A stretch of DNA of 64,000 nt from Lutraria lutraria (GCA_964023205.1 OZ026837.1:7792088-7856087), one strand, 5' to 3'. Shown: positions 1-16,700, numbered from the stretch's first letter. Numbers and translations: made by a program. Notes: generated from the letters alone by a model not told the origin.

Positions 1-1160
1 AGTATATATACAATTGATGCACATTGAATAAACTCATTAATTAGGTCATGTCATAATTATTTGAAATTAAGAGTTAATGCACATCATATAAGGTCAATAA
101 TTAGGGTCTATAATCAAAATATGACTGTGGAATATGTAAATGAATATTGCAGAAACAATTCCATTTAAAGTATTTTTACAATTCATGCACATCACATGAA
201 ATCATTAATTAGGTCATCTAATCAAGATACCTCAATAATGTGTTTTTTGAACAAAACTATATGCTGTAAACCTTGTAAACAAACATCCCATCAACAATTC
301 AATGCAAAGTATGTATGTCATTGCATGAAATCATTAATTAGGTCATTTAATCAAGATTCCTCAATGAAAAATGATTATAAATACCACAATACTAAATTCA
401 GGATATTTTGACATGAACAATTAGGGTAATTAATCAAATACTGTATATTTACAAATGAAATGGGATTTGAAGCATGTATATTAGTCATTTCATTCTGATA
501 TATTCATAATAATGTGTTTTTCCAACAAAACAATATGCTGTAAATTTAGAAAACAAATATACCGGAAATAATTCAATACAAAGTATATATACAATTGATG
601 CACATTGAATAAACTCATTAATTAGGTCATGTCATAATTATTTGAAATTAAGAGTTAATGCACATCATATAAGGTCAATAATTAGGGTATTTAATCAAAA
701 TATGACTGTGGAATATGTAAATGAATATTGCAGAAACAAATCCATTTAAAGAATTTTTACAGTTCATGCACATTGCATGAAATCATTAATTAGGTCATCT
801 AATCAAGATACCTCAATAATGTGTTTTTTGAACAAAACTATATGCTGTAAACCTTGTAAACAAACATCCCATCAACAATTCAATGCAAAGTATGTATGTC
901 ATTGCATGAAATCATTAATTAGGTCATTTAATCAAGATTCCTCAATGAAAAATGATTATAAATACCACAATACTAAATTCAGGATATTTTGACATAAACA
1001 ATTAGGGTAATTAATCAAATACTGTATATTTACAAATCAAATGGGATTTGCAGCATGTATATTAGTCATTTCATTCTGATATATTCATAATACTGTGTTT
1101 TTCCAACAAAACAATATGCTGTAAATTTTGAAAGCAAATATACCGGAAAAAATTCAATAC

Positions 1161-1612
1161 AAAGTATATATACAATTGATGCACATTGAATAAACTCATT
1201 AATTAGGTCATGTCATAATTATTTGAAATTAAGAGTTAATGCACATCATATAAGGTCAATAATTAGGGTCTATAATCAAAATATGACTGTGGAATATGTA
1301 AATGAATATTGCAGAAACAATTCCATTTAAAGTATTTTTACAATTCATGCACATCACATGAAATCATTAATTAGGTCATTTAATCAAGATTCCTCAATGA
1401 AAAATGATTATAAATACCACAATACTAAATTCAGGATATTTTGACATAAACAATTAGGGTAATTAATCAAATACTGTATATTTACAAATCAAATGGGATT
1501 TGCAGCATGTATATTAGTCATTTCATTCTGATATATTCATAATAATGTGTTTTTCCAACAAAACAATATGCTGTAAATTTTGAAAGCAAATATACCGGAA
1601 AAAATTCAATAC
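1161..1612 (+). repeat. Shortened 452-bp satellite monomer (first of at least six)
   Basis: This monomer lacks 129 bp between the two internal copies of CATGAAATCATTAATTAGG, so the first copy runs straight into the sequence that normally follows the second. Equivalent short monomers have their junction near 1,358, 4,712, 6,325, 9,677, 11,290 and 12,902. The deletion is what recombination between the two internal subrepeats would produce. None was seen after about 13 kb. Confidence 0.9.
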
Positions 1613-4600
1613 AAAGTATATATACAATTGATGCACATTGAATAAACTCATTAATTAGGTCATGTCATAATTATTTGAAATTAAGAGTTAATGCACATCA
1701 TATAAGGTCAATAATTAGGGTCTATAATCAAAATATGACTGTGGAATATGTAAATGAATATTGCAGAAACAATTCCATTTAAAGTATTTTTACAATTCAT
1801 GCACATCACATGAAATCATTAATTAGGTCATCTAATCAAGATACCTCAATAATGTGTTTTTTGAACAAAACTATATGCTGTAAACCTTGTAAACAAACAT
1901 CCCATCAACAATTCAATGCAAAGTATGTATGTCATTGCATGAAATCATTAATTAGGTCATTTAATCAAGATTCCTCAATGAAAAATGATTATAAATACCA
2001 TAATTCTAAATTCAGGATATTTTGACAGGAACAGTTAGGGTAATTAATCAAATACTGTATATTTACAAATTAAATGGGATTTGAAGCGTGTATATTAGTC
2101 ATTTCATTCTGATATATTCATAATTATGTGTTTTTCCAACAAAACAATATGCTGTAAATTTTGAAATCAAATATACCGGAAATAATTCAATACAAAGTAT
2201 ATATACAATTGATGCACATTGAATAAACTCATTAATTAGGTCATGTCATAATTATTTGAAATTAAGAGTTAATGCACATCATATAAGGTCAATAATTAGG
2301 GTCTATAATCAAAATATGACTGTGGAATATGTAAATGAATATTGCAGAAACAATTCCATTTAAAGTATTTTTACAATTCATGCACATCACATGAAATCAT
2401 TAATTAGGTCATCTAATCAAGATACCTCAATAATGTGTTTTTTGAACAAAACTATATGCTGTAAACCTTGTAAACAAACATCCCATCAACAATTCAATGC
2501 AAAGTATGTATGTCATTGCATGAAATCATTAATTAGGTCATTTAATCAAGATTCCTCAATGAAAAATGATTATAAATACCACAATACTAAATTCAGGATA
2601 TTTTGACATGAACAATTAGGGTAATTAATCAAATACTGTATATTTACAAATGAAATGGGATTTGAAGCATGTATATTAGTCATTTCATTCTGATATATTC
2701 ATAATAATGTGTTTTTCCAACAAAACAATATGCTGTAAATTTAGAAAACAAATATACCGGAAATAATTCAATACAAAGTATATATACAATTGATGCACAT
2801 TGAATAAACTCATTAATTAGGTCATGTCATAATTATTTGAAATTAAGAGTTAATGCACATCATATAAGGTCAATAATTAGGGTATTTAATCAAAATATGA
2901 CTGTGGAATATGTAAATGAATATTGCAGAAACAAATCCATTTAAAGAATTTTTACAGTTCATGCACATTGCATGAAATCATTAATTAGGTCATCTAATCA
3001 AGATACCTCAATAATGTGTTTTTTGAACAAAACTATATGCTGTAAACCTTGTAAACAAACATCCCATCAACAATTCAATGCAAAGTATGTATGTCATTGC
3101 ATGAAATCATTAATTAGGTCATTTAATCAAGATTCCTCAATGAAAAATGATTATAAATACCACAATACTAAATTCAGGATATTTTGACATAAACAATTAG
3201 GGTAATTAATCAAATACTGTATATTTACAAATCAAATGGGATTTGCAGCATGTATATTAGTCATTTCATTCTGATATATTCATAATACTGTGTTTTTCCA
3301 ACAAAACAATATGCTGTAAATTTTGAAAGCAAATATACCGGAAAAAATTCAATACAAAGTATATATACAATTGATGCACATTGAATAAACTCATTAATTA
3401 GGTCATGTCATAATTATTTGAAATTAAGAGTTAATGCACATCATATAAGGTCAATAATTAGGGTCTATAATCAAAATATGACTGTGGAATATGTAAATGA
3501 ATATTGCAGAAACAATTCCATTTAAAGTATTTTTACAATTCATGCACATCACATGAAATCATTAATTAGGTCATCTAATCAAGATACCTCAATAGTGTGT
3601 TTTTTGAACAAAACTATATGCTGTAAACCTTGTAAACAAACATCCCATCAACAATTCAATGCAAAGTATGTATGCCATTGCATGAAATCATTAATTAGGT
3701 AATTTAATCAAGATTCCTCAATGAAAATTGATTATAAATACCACAATACTAAATTCAGGATATTTTGACATAAACAATTAGGGTAATTAATCAAATACTG
3801 TATATTTACAAATGAAATGGGATTTGAAGCATGTATATTAGTCATTTCATTCTGATATATTCATAATAATGTGTTTTTCCAACAAAACAATATGCTGTAA
3901 ATTTTGAAAACAAATATACCGGAAAAAATTCAATACAAAGTATATATACAATTGATGCACATTGAATAAACTCATTAATTAGGTCATGTCATAATTATTT
4001 GCAATTAAGAGTTAATGCACATCATATAAGGTCAATAATTAGGGTATTTAATCAAAATATGACTTTGGAATATGTAAATGAATATTGCAGAAACAAATCA
4101 ATTTAAAGAATTTTTACAGTTCATGCACATTGCATGAAATCATTAATTAGGTCATCTAATCAAGATACCTCAATAATGTGTTTTTTGAACAAAACTATAT
4201 GCTGTAAACCTTGTAAACAAACATCCCATCAACAATTCAATGCAAAGTATGTATGTCATTGCATGAAATCATTAATTAGGTCATTTAATCAAGATTCCTC
4301 AATGAAAAATGTTAAGAAACACTGCAAAACTAAATTCAGGATATTTTGACCTAAATAATTAGGGTAATTAATCAAATACTGTATATTTACAAATCAAATG
4401 GGATTTGCAGCATGTATATTAGTCATTTCATTCTGATATATTCATAATGTGTTTTTCCAACAAAACAATATGCTGTAAATTTTGAAAGCAAATATACCGG
4501 AAAAAATTCAATACAAAGTATATATACAATTGATGCACATTGAATAAACTCATTAATTAGGTCATGTCATAATTATTTGAAATTAAGAGTTAATGCACAT

Positions 4601-7600
4601 CATATAAGGTCAATAATTAGGGTCTATAATCAAAATATGACTGTGGAATATGTAAATGAATATTGCAGAAACAATTCCATTTAAAGTATTTTTACAATTC
4701 ATGCACATCACATGAAATCATTAATTAGGTCATTTAATCAAGATTCCTCAATGAAAAATGATTATAAATACCACAATACTAAATTCAGGATATTTTGACA
4801 TAACCAATTAGGGTAATTAATCAAATACTGTATATTTACAAATCAAATGGGATTTGCAGCATGTATATTAGTCATTTCATTCTGATATATTCATAATAAT
4901 GTGTTTTTCCAACAAAACAATATGCTGTAAATTTTGAAAGCAAATATACCGGAAAAAATTCAATACAAAGTATATATACAATTGATGCACATTGAATAAA
5001 CTCATTAATTAGGTCATGTCATAATTATTTGAAATTAAGAGTTAATGCACATCATATAAGGTCAATAATTAGGGTATTTAATCAAAATATGACTGTGGAA
5101 TATGTAAATGAATATTGCAGAAACAAATCCATTTAAATAATTTTTACACTTCATGCACATTGCATGAAATCATTAATTAGGTCATCTAATCAAGATACCT
5201 CAATAATGTGTTTTTTAAACAAAACTATATGCTGTAAAGCTTGTAAACAAACATCCCATCAATAATACAATGCAAAGTATGTATGTCATTGCATGAAATC
5301 ATTAATTAGGTCATTTAATCAAGATTCCTCAATGAAAAATGATTATAAATACCACAATACTAAATTCAGGATATTTTGACATAACCAATTAGGGTAATTA
5401 ATCAAATACTGTATATTTACAAATCAAATGGGATTTGCAGCATGTATATTAGTCATTTCATTCTGATATATTCATAATACTGTGTTTTTCCAACAAAATA
5501 ATATGCTGTAAATTTTGAAAACAAATATACCGGAAAATTTCAATACAAAGTATATATACAATTGATGCACATTGAATAAACTCATTAATTAGGTCATGTC
5601 ATAATTATTTGAAATTAAGAGTTAATGCACATCATATAAGGTCAATAATTAGGGTCTATAATCAAAATATGACTGTGGAATATGTAAATGAATATTGCAG
5701 AAACAATTCCATTTAAAGTATTTTTACAATTCATGCACATCACATGAAATCATTAATTAGGTCATCTAATCAAGATACCTCAATAATGTGTTTTTTGAAC
5801 AAAACTATATGCTGTAAACCTTGTAAACAAACATCCCATCAACAATTCAATGCAAAGTATGTATGTCATTGCATGAAATCATTAATTAGGTCATTTAATC
5901 AAGATTCCTCAATGAAAAATGATTATAAATACCACAATACTAAATTCAGGATATTTTGACATAAACAATTAGGGTAATTAATCAAATACTGTATATTTAC
6001 AAATGAAATGGGATTTGAAGCATGTATATTAGTCATTTCATTCTGATATATTCATAATAATGTGTTTTTCCAACAAAACAATATGCTGTAAATTTAGAAA
6101 ACAAATATACCGGAAATAATTCAATACAAAGTATATATACAATTGATGCACATTGAATAAACTCATTAATTAGGTCATGTCATAATTATTTGAAATTAAG
6201 AGTTAATGCACATCATATAAGGTCAATAATTAGGGTATTTAATCAAAATATGACTGTGGAATATGTAAATGAATATTGCAGAAACAAATCCATTTAAAGA
6301 ATTTTTACAGTTCATGCACATTGCATGAAATCATTAATTAGGTCATCTAATCAAGATTCCTCAATGAAAATTGATTATAAATACCACAATACTAAATTCA
6401 GGATATTTTGACATAAACAATTAGGGTAATTAATCAAATACTGTATATTTACAAATGAAATGGGATTTGAAGCATGTATATTAGTCATTTCATTCTGATA
6501 TATTCATAATAATGTGTTTTTCCAACAAAACAATATGCTGTAAATTTAGAAAACAAATATACCGGAAATAATTCAATACAAAGTATATATACAATTGATG
6601 CACATTGAATAAACTCATTAATTAGGTCATGTCATAATTATTTGAAATTAAGAGTTAATGCACATCATATAAGGTCAATAATTAGGGTCTATAATCAAAA
6701 TATGACTGTGGAATATGTAAATGAATATTGCAGAAACAAATCCATTTAAATAATTTTTACACTTCATGCACATTGCATGAAATCATTAATTAGGTCATCT
6801 AATCAAGATACCTCAATAATGTGTTTTTTAAACAAAACTATATGCTGTAAAGCTTGTAAACAAACATCCCATCAATAATACAATGCAAAGTATGTATGTC
6901 ATTGCATGAAATCATTAATTAGGTCATTTAATCAAGATTCCTCAATGAAAAATGATTATAAATACCACAATACTAAATTCAGGATATTTTGACATAACCA
7001 ATTAGGGTAATTAATCAAATACTGTATATTTACAAATCAAATGGGATTTGCAGCATGTATATTAGTCATTTCATTCTGATATATTCATAATAATGTGTTT
7101 TTCCAACAAAACAATATGCTGTAAATTTTGAAAGCAAATATACCGGAAAAAATTCAATACAAAGTATATATACAATTGATGCACATTGAATAAACTCATT
7201 AATTAGGTCATGTCATAATTATTTGAAATTAAGAGTTAATGCACATCATATAAGGTCAATAATTAGGGTATTTAATCAAAATATGACTGTGGAATATGTA
7301 AATGAATATTGCAGAAACAAATCCATTTAAATAATTTTTACACTTCATGCACATTGCATGAAATCATTAATTAGGTCATCTAATCAAGATACCTCAATAA
7401 TGTGTTTTTTAAACAAAACTATATGCTGTAAAGCTTGTAAACAAACATCCCATCAATAATACAATGCAAAGTATGTATGTCATTGCATGAAATCATTAAT
7501 TAGGTCATTTAATCAAGATTCCTCAATGAAAAATGATTATAAATACCACAATACTAAATTCAGGATATTTTGACATAACCAATTAGGGTAATTAATCAAA

Positions 7601-10600
7601 TACTGTATATTTACAAATCAAATGGGATTTGCAGCATGTATATTAGTCATTTCATTCTGATATATTCATAATACTGTGTTTTTCCAACAAAATAATATGC
7701 TGTAAATTTTGAAAACAAATATACCGGAAAATTTCAATACAAAGTATATATACAATTGATGCACATTGAATAAACTCATTAATTAGGTCATGTCATAATT
7801 ATTTGAAATTAAGAGTTAATGCACATCATATAAGGTCAATAATTAGGGTCTATAATCAAAATATGACTGTGGAATATGTAAATGAATATTGCAGAAACAA
7901 TTCCATTTAAAGTATTTTTACAATTCATGCACATCACATGAAATCATTAATTAGGTCATCTAATCAAGATACCTCAATAATGTGTTTTTTGAACAAAACT
8001 ATATGCTGTAAACCTTGTAAACAAACATCCCATCAACAATTCAATGCAAAGTATGTATGTCATTGCATGAAATCATTAATTAGGTCATTTAATCAAGATT
8101 CCTCAATGAAAAATGATTATAAATACCACAATACTAAATTCAGGATATTTTGACATGAACAATTAGGGTAATTAATCAAATACTGTATATTTACAAATGA
8201 AATGGGATTTGAAGCATGTATATTAGTCATTTCATTCTGATATATTCATAATAATGTGTTTTTCCAACAAAACAATATGCTGTAAATTTAGAAAACAAAT
8301 ATACCGGAAATAATTCAATACAAAGTATATATACAATTGATGCACATTGAATAAACTCATTAATTAGGTCATGTCATAATTATTTGAAATTAAGAGTTAA
8401 TGCACATCATATAAGGTCAATAATTAGGGTATTTAATCAAAATATGACTGTGGAATATGTAAATGAATATTGCAGAAACAAATCCATTTAAAGAATTTTT
8501 ACAGTTCATGCACATTGCATGAAATCATTAATTAGGTCATCTAATCAAGATACCTCAATAATGTGTTTTTTGAACAAAACTATATGCTGTAAACCTTGTA
8601 AACAAACATCCCATCAACAATTCAATGCAAAGTATGTATGTCATTGCATGAAATCATTAATTAGGTCATTTAATCAAGATTCCTCAATGAAAAATGATTA
8701 TAAATACCACAATACTAAATTCAGGATATTTTGACATAACCAATTAGGGTAATTAATCAAATACTGTATATTTACAAATCAAATGGGATTTGCAGCATGT
8801 ATATTAGTCATTTCATTCTGATATATTCATAATACTGTGTTTTTCCAACAAAATAATATGCTGTAAATTTTGAAAACAAATATACCGGAAAATTTCAATA
8901 CAAAGTATATATACAATTGATGCACATTGAATAAACTCATTAATTAGGTCATGTCATAATTATTTGAAATTAAGAGTTAATGCACATCATATAAGGTCAA
9001 TAATTAGGGTCTATAATCAAAATATGACTGTGGAATATGTAAATGAATATTGCAGAAACAATTCCATTTAAAGTATTTTTACAATTCATGCACATTGCAT
9101 GAAATCATTAATTAGGTCATCTAATCAAGATACCTCAATAATGTGTTTTTTGAACAAAACTATATGCTGTAAACCTTGTAAACAAACATCCCATCAACAA
9201 TTCAATGCAAAGTATGTATGTCATTGCATGAAATCATTAATTAGGTCATTTAATCAAGATTCCTCAATGAAAAATGTTAAGAAACACTGCAAAACTAAAT
9301 TCAGGATATTTTGACCTAAATAATTAGGGTAATTAATCAAATACTGTATATTTACAAATCAAATGGGATTTGCAGCATGTATATTAGTCATTTCATTCTG
9401 ATATATTCATAATGTGTTTTTCCAACAAAACAATATGCTGTAAATTTTGAAAGCAAATATACCGGAAAAAATTCAATACAAAGTATATATACAATTGATG
9501 CACATTGAATAAACTCATTAATTAGGTCATGTCATAATTATTTGAAATTAAGAGTTAATGCACATCATATAAGGTCAATAATTAGGGTCTATAATCAAAA
9601 TATGACTGTGGAATATGTAAATGAATATTGCAGAAACAATTCCATTTAAAGTATTTTTACAATTCATGCACATCACATGAAATCATTAATTAGGTCATTT
9701 AATCAAGATTCCTCAATGAAAATTGATTATAAATACCACAATACTAAATTCAGGATATTTTGACATAAACAATTAGGGTAATTAATCAAATACTGTATAT
9801 TTACAAATGAAATGGGATTTGAAGCATGTATATTAGTCATTTCATTCTGATATATTCATAATAATGTGTTTTTCCAACAAAACAATATGCTGTAAATTTA
9901 GAAAACAAATATACCGGAAATAATTCAATACAAAGTATATATACAATTGATGCACATTGAATAAACTCATTAATTAGGTCATGTCATAATTATTTGAAAT
10001 TAAGAGTTAATGCACATCATATAAGGTCAATAATTAGGGTATTTAATCAAAATATGACTGTGGAATATGTAAATGAATATTGCAGAAACAAATCCATTTA
10101 AAGAATTTTTACAGTTCATGCACATTGCATGAAATCATTAATTAGGTCATCTAATCAAGATACCTCAATAATGTGTTTTTTGAACAAAACTATATGCTGT
10201 AAACCTTGTAAACAAACATCCCATCAACAATTCAATGCAAAGTATGTATGTCATTGCATGAAATCATTAATTAGGTCATTTAATCAAGATTCCTCAATGA
10301 AAAATGATTATAAATACCACAATACTAAATTCAGGATATTTTGACATAAACAATTAGGGTAATTAATCAAATACTGTATATTTACAAATCAAATGGGATT
10401 TGCAGCATGTATATTAGTCATTTCATTCTGATATATTCATAATACTGTGTTTTTCCAACAAAACAATATGCTGTAAATTTTGAAAGCAAATATACCGGAA
10501 AAAATTCAATACAAAGTATATATACAATTGATGCACATTGAATAAACTCATTAATTAGGTCATGTCATAATTATTTGAAATTAAGAGTTAATGCACATCA

Positions 10601-13600
10601 TATAAGGTCAATAATTAGGGTCTATAATCAAAATATGACTGTGGAATATGTAAATGAATATTGCAGAAACAATTCCATTTAAAGTATTTTTACAATTCAT
10701 GCACATCACATGAAATCATTAATTAGGTCATCTAATCAAGATACCTCAATAATGTGTTTTTTGAACAAAACTATATGCTGTAAACCTTGTAAACAAACAT
10801 CCCATCAACAATTCAATGCAAAGTATGTATGTCATTGCATGAAATCATTAATTAGGTCATTTAATCAAGATTCCTCAATGAAAAATGATTATAAATACCA
10901 CAATACTAAATTCAGGATATTTTGACATAAACAATTAGGGTAATTAATCAAATACTGTATATTTACAAATGAAATGGGATTTGAAGCATGTATATTAGTC
11001 ATTTCATTCTGATATATTCATAATAATGTGTTTTTCCAACAAAACAATATGCTGTAAATTTAGAAAACAAATATACCGGAAATAATTCAATACAAAGTAT
11101 ATATACAATTGATGCACATTGAATAAACTCATTAATTAGGTCATGTCATAATTATTTGAAATTAAGAGTTAATGCACATCATATAAGGTCAATAATTAGG
11201 GTATTTAATCAAAATATGACTGTGGAATATGTAAATGAATATTGCAGAAACAAATCCATTTAAAGAATTTTTACAGTTCATGCACATTGCATGAAATCAT
11301 TAATTAGGTCATCTAATCAAGATTCCTCAATGAAAATTGATTATAAATACCACAATACTAAATTCAGGATATTTTGACATAAACAATTAGGGTAATTAAT
11401 CAAATACTGTATATTTACAAATGAAATGGGATTTGAAGCATGTATATTAGTCATTTCATTCTGATATATTCATAATAATGTGTTTTTCCAACAAAACAAT
11501 ATGCTGTAAATTTAGAAAACAAATATACCGGAAATAATTCAATACAAAGTATATATACAATTGATGCACATTGAATAAACTCATTAATTAGGTCATGTCA
11601 TAATTATTTGAAATTAAGAGTTAATGCACATCATATAAGGTCAATAATTAGGGTCTATAATCAAAATATGACTGTGGAATATGTAAATGAATATTGCAGA
11701 AACAATTCCATTTAAAGTATTTTTACAATTCATGCACATCACATGAAATCATTAATTAGGTCATCTAATCAAGATACCTCAATAGTGTGTTTTTTGAACA
11801 AAACTATATGCTGTAAACCTTGTAAACAAACATCCCATCAACAATTCAATGCAAAGTATGTATGCCATTGCATGAAATCATTAATTAGGTAATTTAATCA
11901 AGATTCCTCAATGAAAATTGATTATAAATACCACAATACTAAATTCAGGATATTTTGACATAAACAATTAGGGTAATTAATCAAATACTGTATATTTACA
12001 AATGAAATGGGATTTGAAGCATGTATATTAGTCATTTCATTCTGATATATTCATAATAATGTGTTTTTCCAACAAAACAATATGCTGTAAATTTTGAAAA
12101 CAAATATACCGGAAAAAATTCAATACAAAGTATATATACAATTGATGCACATTGAATAAACTCATTAATTAGGTCATGTCATAATTATTTGCAATTAAGA
12201 GTTAATGCACATCATATAAGGTCAATAATTAGGGTATTTAATCAAAATATGACTTTGGAATATGTAAATGAATATTGCAGAAACAAATCAATTTAAAGAA
12301 TTTTTACAGTTCATGCACATTGCATGAAATCATTAATTAGGTCATCTAATCAAGATACCTCAATAATGTGTTTTTTGAACAAAACTATATGCTGTAAACC
12401 TTGTAAACAAACATCCCATCAACAATTCAATGCAAAGTATGTATGTCATTGCATGAAATCATTAATTAGGTCATTTAATCAAGATTCCTCAATGAAAAAT
12501 GTTAAGAAACACTGCAAAACTAAATTCAGGATATTTTGACCTAAATAATTAGGGTAATTAATCAAATACTGTATATTTACAAATCAAATGGGATTTGCAG
12601 CATGTATATTAGTCATTTCATTCTGATATATTCATAATGTGTTTTTCCAACAAAACAATATGCTGTAAATTTTGAAAGCAAATATACCGGAAAAAATTCA
12701 ATACAAAGTATATATACAATTGATGCACATTGAATAAACTCATTAATTAGGTCATGTCATAATTATTTGAAATTAAGAGTTAATGCACATCATATAAGGT
12801 CAATAATTAGGGTCTATAATCAAAATATGACTGTGGAATATGTAAATGAATATTGCAGAAACAATTCCATTTAAAGTATTTTTACAATTCATGCACATCA
12901 CATGAAATCATTAATTAGGTCATTTAATCAAGATTCCTCAATGAAAATTGATTATAAATACCACAATACTAAATTCAGGATATTTTGACATAAACAATTA
13001 GGGTAATTAATCAAATACTGTATATTTACAAATGAAATGGGATTTGAAGCATGTATATTAGTCATTTCATTCTGATATATTCATAATAATGTGTTTTTCC
13101 AACAAAACAATATGCTGTAAATTTAGAAAACAAATATACCGGAAATAATTCAATACAAAGTATATATACAATTGATGCACATTGAATAAACTCATTAATT
13201 AGGTCATGTCATAATTATTTGAAATTAAGAGTTAATGCACATCATATAAGGTCAATAATTAGGGTATTTAATCAAAATATGACTGTGGAATATGTAAATG
13301 AATATTGCAGAAACAAATCCATTTAAAGAATTTTTACAGTTCATGCACATTGCATGAAATCATTAATTAGGTCATCTAATCAAGATACCTCAATAATGTG
13401 TTTTTTGAACAAAACTATATGCTGTAAACCTTGTAAACAAACATCCCATCAACAATTCAATGCAAAGTATGTATGTCATTGCATGAAATCATTAATTAGG
13501 TCATTTAATCAAGATTCCTCAATGAAAAATGATTATAAATACCACAATACTAAATTCAGGATATTTTGACATAAACAATTAGGGTAATTAATCAAATACT

Positions 13601-13739
13601 GTATATTTACAAATCAAATGGGATTTGCAGCATGTATATTAGTCATTTCATTCTGATATATTCATAATACTGTGTTTTTCCAACAAAACAATATGCTGTA
13701 AATTTTGAAAGCAAATATACCGGAAAAAATTCAATACAA

Positions 13740-16700
13740 AGTATATATACAATTGATGCACATTGAATAAACTCATTAATTAGGTCATGTCATAATTATT
13801 TGAAATTAAGAGTTAATGCACATCATATAAGGTCAATAATTAGGGTCTATAATCAAAATATGACTGTGGAATATGTAAATGAATATTGCAGAAACAATTC
13901 CATTTAAAGTATTTTTACAATTCATGCACATCACATGAAATCATTAATTAGGTCATCTAATCAAGATACCTCAATAGTGTGTTTTTTGAACAAAACTATA
14001 TGCTGTAAACCTTGTAAACAAACATCCCATCAACAATTCAATGCAAAGTATGTATGCCATTGCATGAAATCATTAATTAGGTAATTTAATCAAGATTCCT
14101 CAATGAAAATTGATTATAAATACCACCATACTAAATTCAGGATATTTTGACATAAACAATTAGGGTAATTAATCAAATACTGTATATTTACAAATGAAAT
14201 GGGATTTGAAGCATGTATATTAGTCATTTCATTCTGATATATTCATAATAATGTGTTTTTCCAACAAAACAATATGCTGTAAATTTTGAAAACAAATATA
14301 CCGGAAAAAATTCAATACAAAGTATATATACAATTGATGCACATTGAATAAACTCATTAATTAGGTCATGTCATAATTATTTGCAATTAAGAGTTAATGC
14401 ACATCATATAAGGTCAATAATTAGGGTATTTAATCAAAATATGACTTTGGAATATGTAAATGAATATTGCAGAAACAAATCAATTTAAAGAATTTTTACA
14501 GTTCATGCACATTGCATGAAATCATTAATTAGGTCATCTAATCAAGATACCTCAATAATGTGTTTTTTGAACAAAACTATATGCTGTAAACCTTGTAAAC
14601 AAACATCCCATCAACAATTCAATGCAAAGTATGTATGTCATTGCATGAAATCATTAATTAGGTCATTTAATCAAGATTCCTCAATGAAAAATGTTAAGAA
14701 ACACTGCAAAACTAAATTCAGGATATTTTGACCTAAATAATTAGGGTAATTAATCAAATACTGTATATTTACAAATCAAATGGGATTTGCAGCATGTATA
14801 TTAGTCATTTCATTCTGATATATTCATAATGTGTTTTTCCAACAAAACAATATGCTGTAAATTTTGAAAGCAAATATACCGGAAAAAATTCAATACAAAG
14901 TATATATACAATTGATGCACATTGAATAAACTCATTAATTAGGTCATGTCATAATTATTTGAAATTAAGAGTTAATGCACATCATATAAGGTCAATAATT
15001 AGGGTCTATAATCAAAATATGACTGTGGAATATGTAAATGAATATTGCAGAAACAATTCCATTTAAAGTATTTATACAATTCATGCACATTGCATGAAAT
15101 CATTAATTAGGTCATCTAATCAAGATTCCTCAATAATGTGTTTTTTAAACAAAACTATATGCTGTAAAGCTTGTAAACAAACATCCCATCAATAATTCAA
15201 TGCAAAGTATGTATGCCATTGCATGAAATCATTAATTAGGTCATTTAATCAAGATTCCTCAATGAAAAATGATTATAAATACCACAATACTAAATTCAGG
15301 ATATTTTGACATAAACAATTAGGGTAATTAATCAAATACTGTATATTTACAAATCAAATGGGATTTGCAGCATGTATATTAGTCATTTCATTCTGATATA
15401 TTCATAATAATGTGTTTTTCCAACAAAACAATATGCTGTAAATTTTGAAAGCAAATATACCGGAAATAATTCAATACAAAGTATATATACAATTGATGCA
15501 CATTGAATAAACTCATTAATTAGGTCATGTCATAATTATTTGAAATTAAGAGTTAATGCACATCATATAAGGTCAATAATTAGGGTATTTAATCAAAATA
15601 TGACTGTGGAATATGTAAATGAATATTGCAGAAACAAATCCATTTAAATAATTTTTACACTTCATGCACATTGCATGAAATCATTAATTAGGTCATCTAA
15701 TCAAGATACCTCAATAATGTGTTTTTTAAACAAAACTATATGCTGTAAAGCTTGTAAACAAACATCCCATCAATAATACAATGCAAAGTATGTATGTCAT
15801 TGCATGAAATCATTAATTAGGTCATTTAATCAAGATTCCTCAATGAAAAATGATTATAAATACCACAATACTAAATTCAGGATATTTTGACATAACCAAT
15901 TAGGGTAATTAATCAAATACTGTATATTTACAAATCAAATGGGATTTGCAGCATGTATATTAGTCATTTCATTCTGATATATTCATAATAATGTGTTTTT
16001 CCAACAAAACAATATGCTGTAAATTTTGAAAGCAAATATACCGGAAAAAATTCAATACAAAGTATATATACAATTGATGCACATTGAATAAACTCATTAA
16101 TTAGGTCATGTCATAATTATTTGAAATTAAGAGTTAATGCACATCATATAAGGTCAATAATTAGGGTATTTAATCAAAATATGACTGTGGAATATGTAAA
16201 TGAATATTGCAGAAACAAATCCATTTAAATAATTTTTACACTTCATGCACATTGCATGAAATCATTAATTAGGTCATCTAATCAAGATACCTCAATAATG
16301 TGTTTTTTAAACAAAACTATATGCTGTAAAGCTTGTAAACAAACATCCCATCAATAATACAATGCAAAGTATGTATGTCATTGCATGAAATCATTAATTA
16401 GGTCATTTAATCAAGATTCCTCAATGAAAAATGATTATAAATACCACAATACTAAATTCAGGATATTTTGACATAACCAATTAGGGTAATTAATCAAATA
16501 CTGTATATTTACAAATCAAATGGGATTTGCAGCATGTATATTAGTCATTTCATTCTGATATATTCATAATACTGTGTTTTTCCAACAAAATAATATGCTG
16601 TAAATTTTGAAAACAAATATACCGGAAAATTTCAATACAAAGTATATATACAATTGATGCACATTGAATAAACTCATTAATTAGGTCATGTCATAATTAT

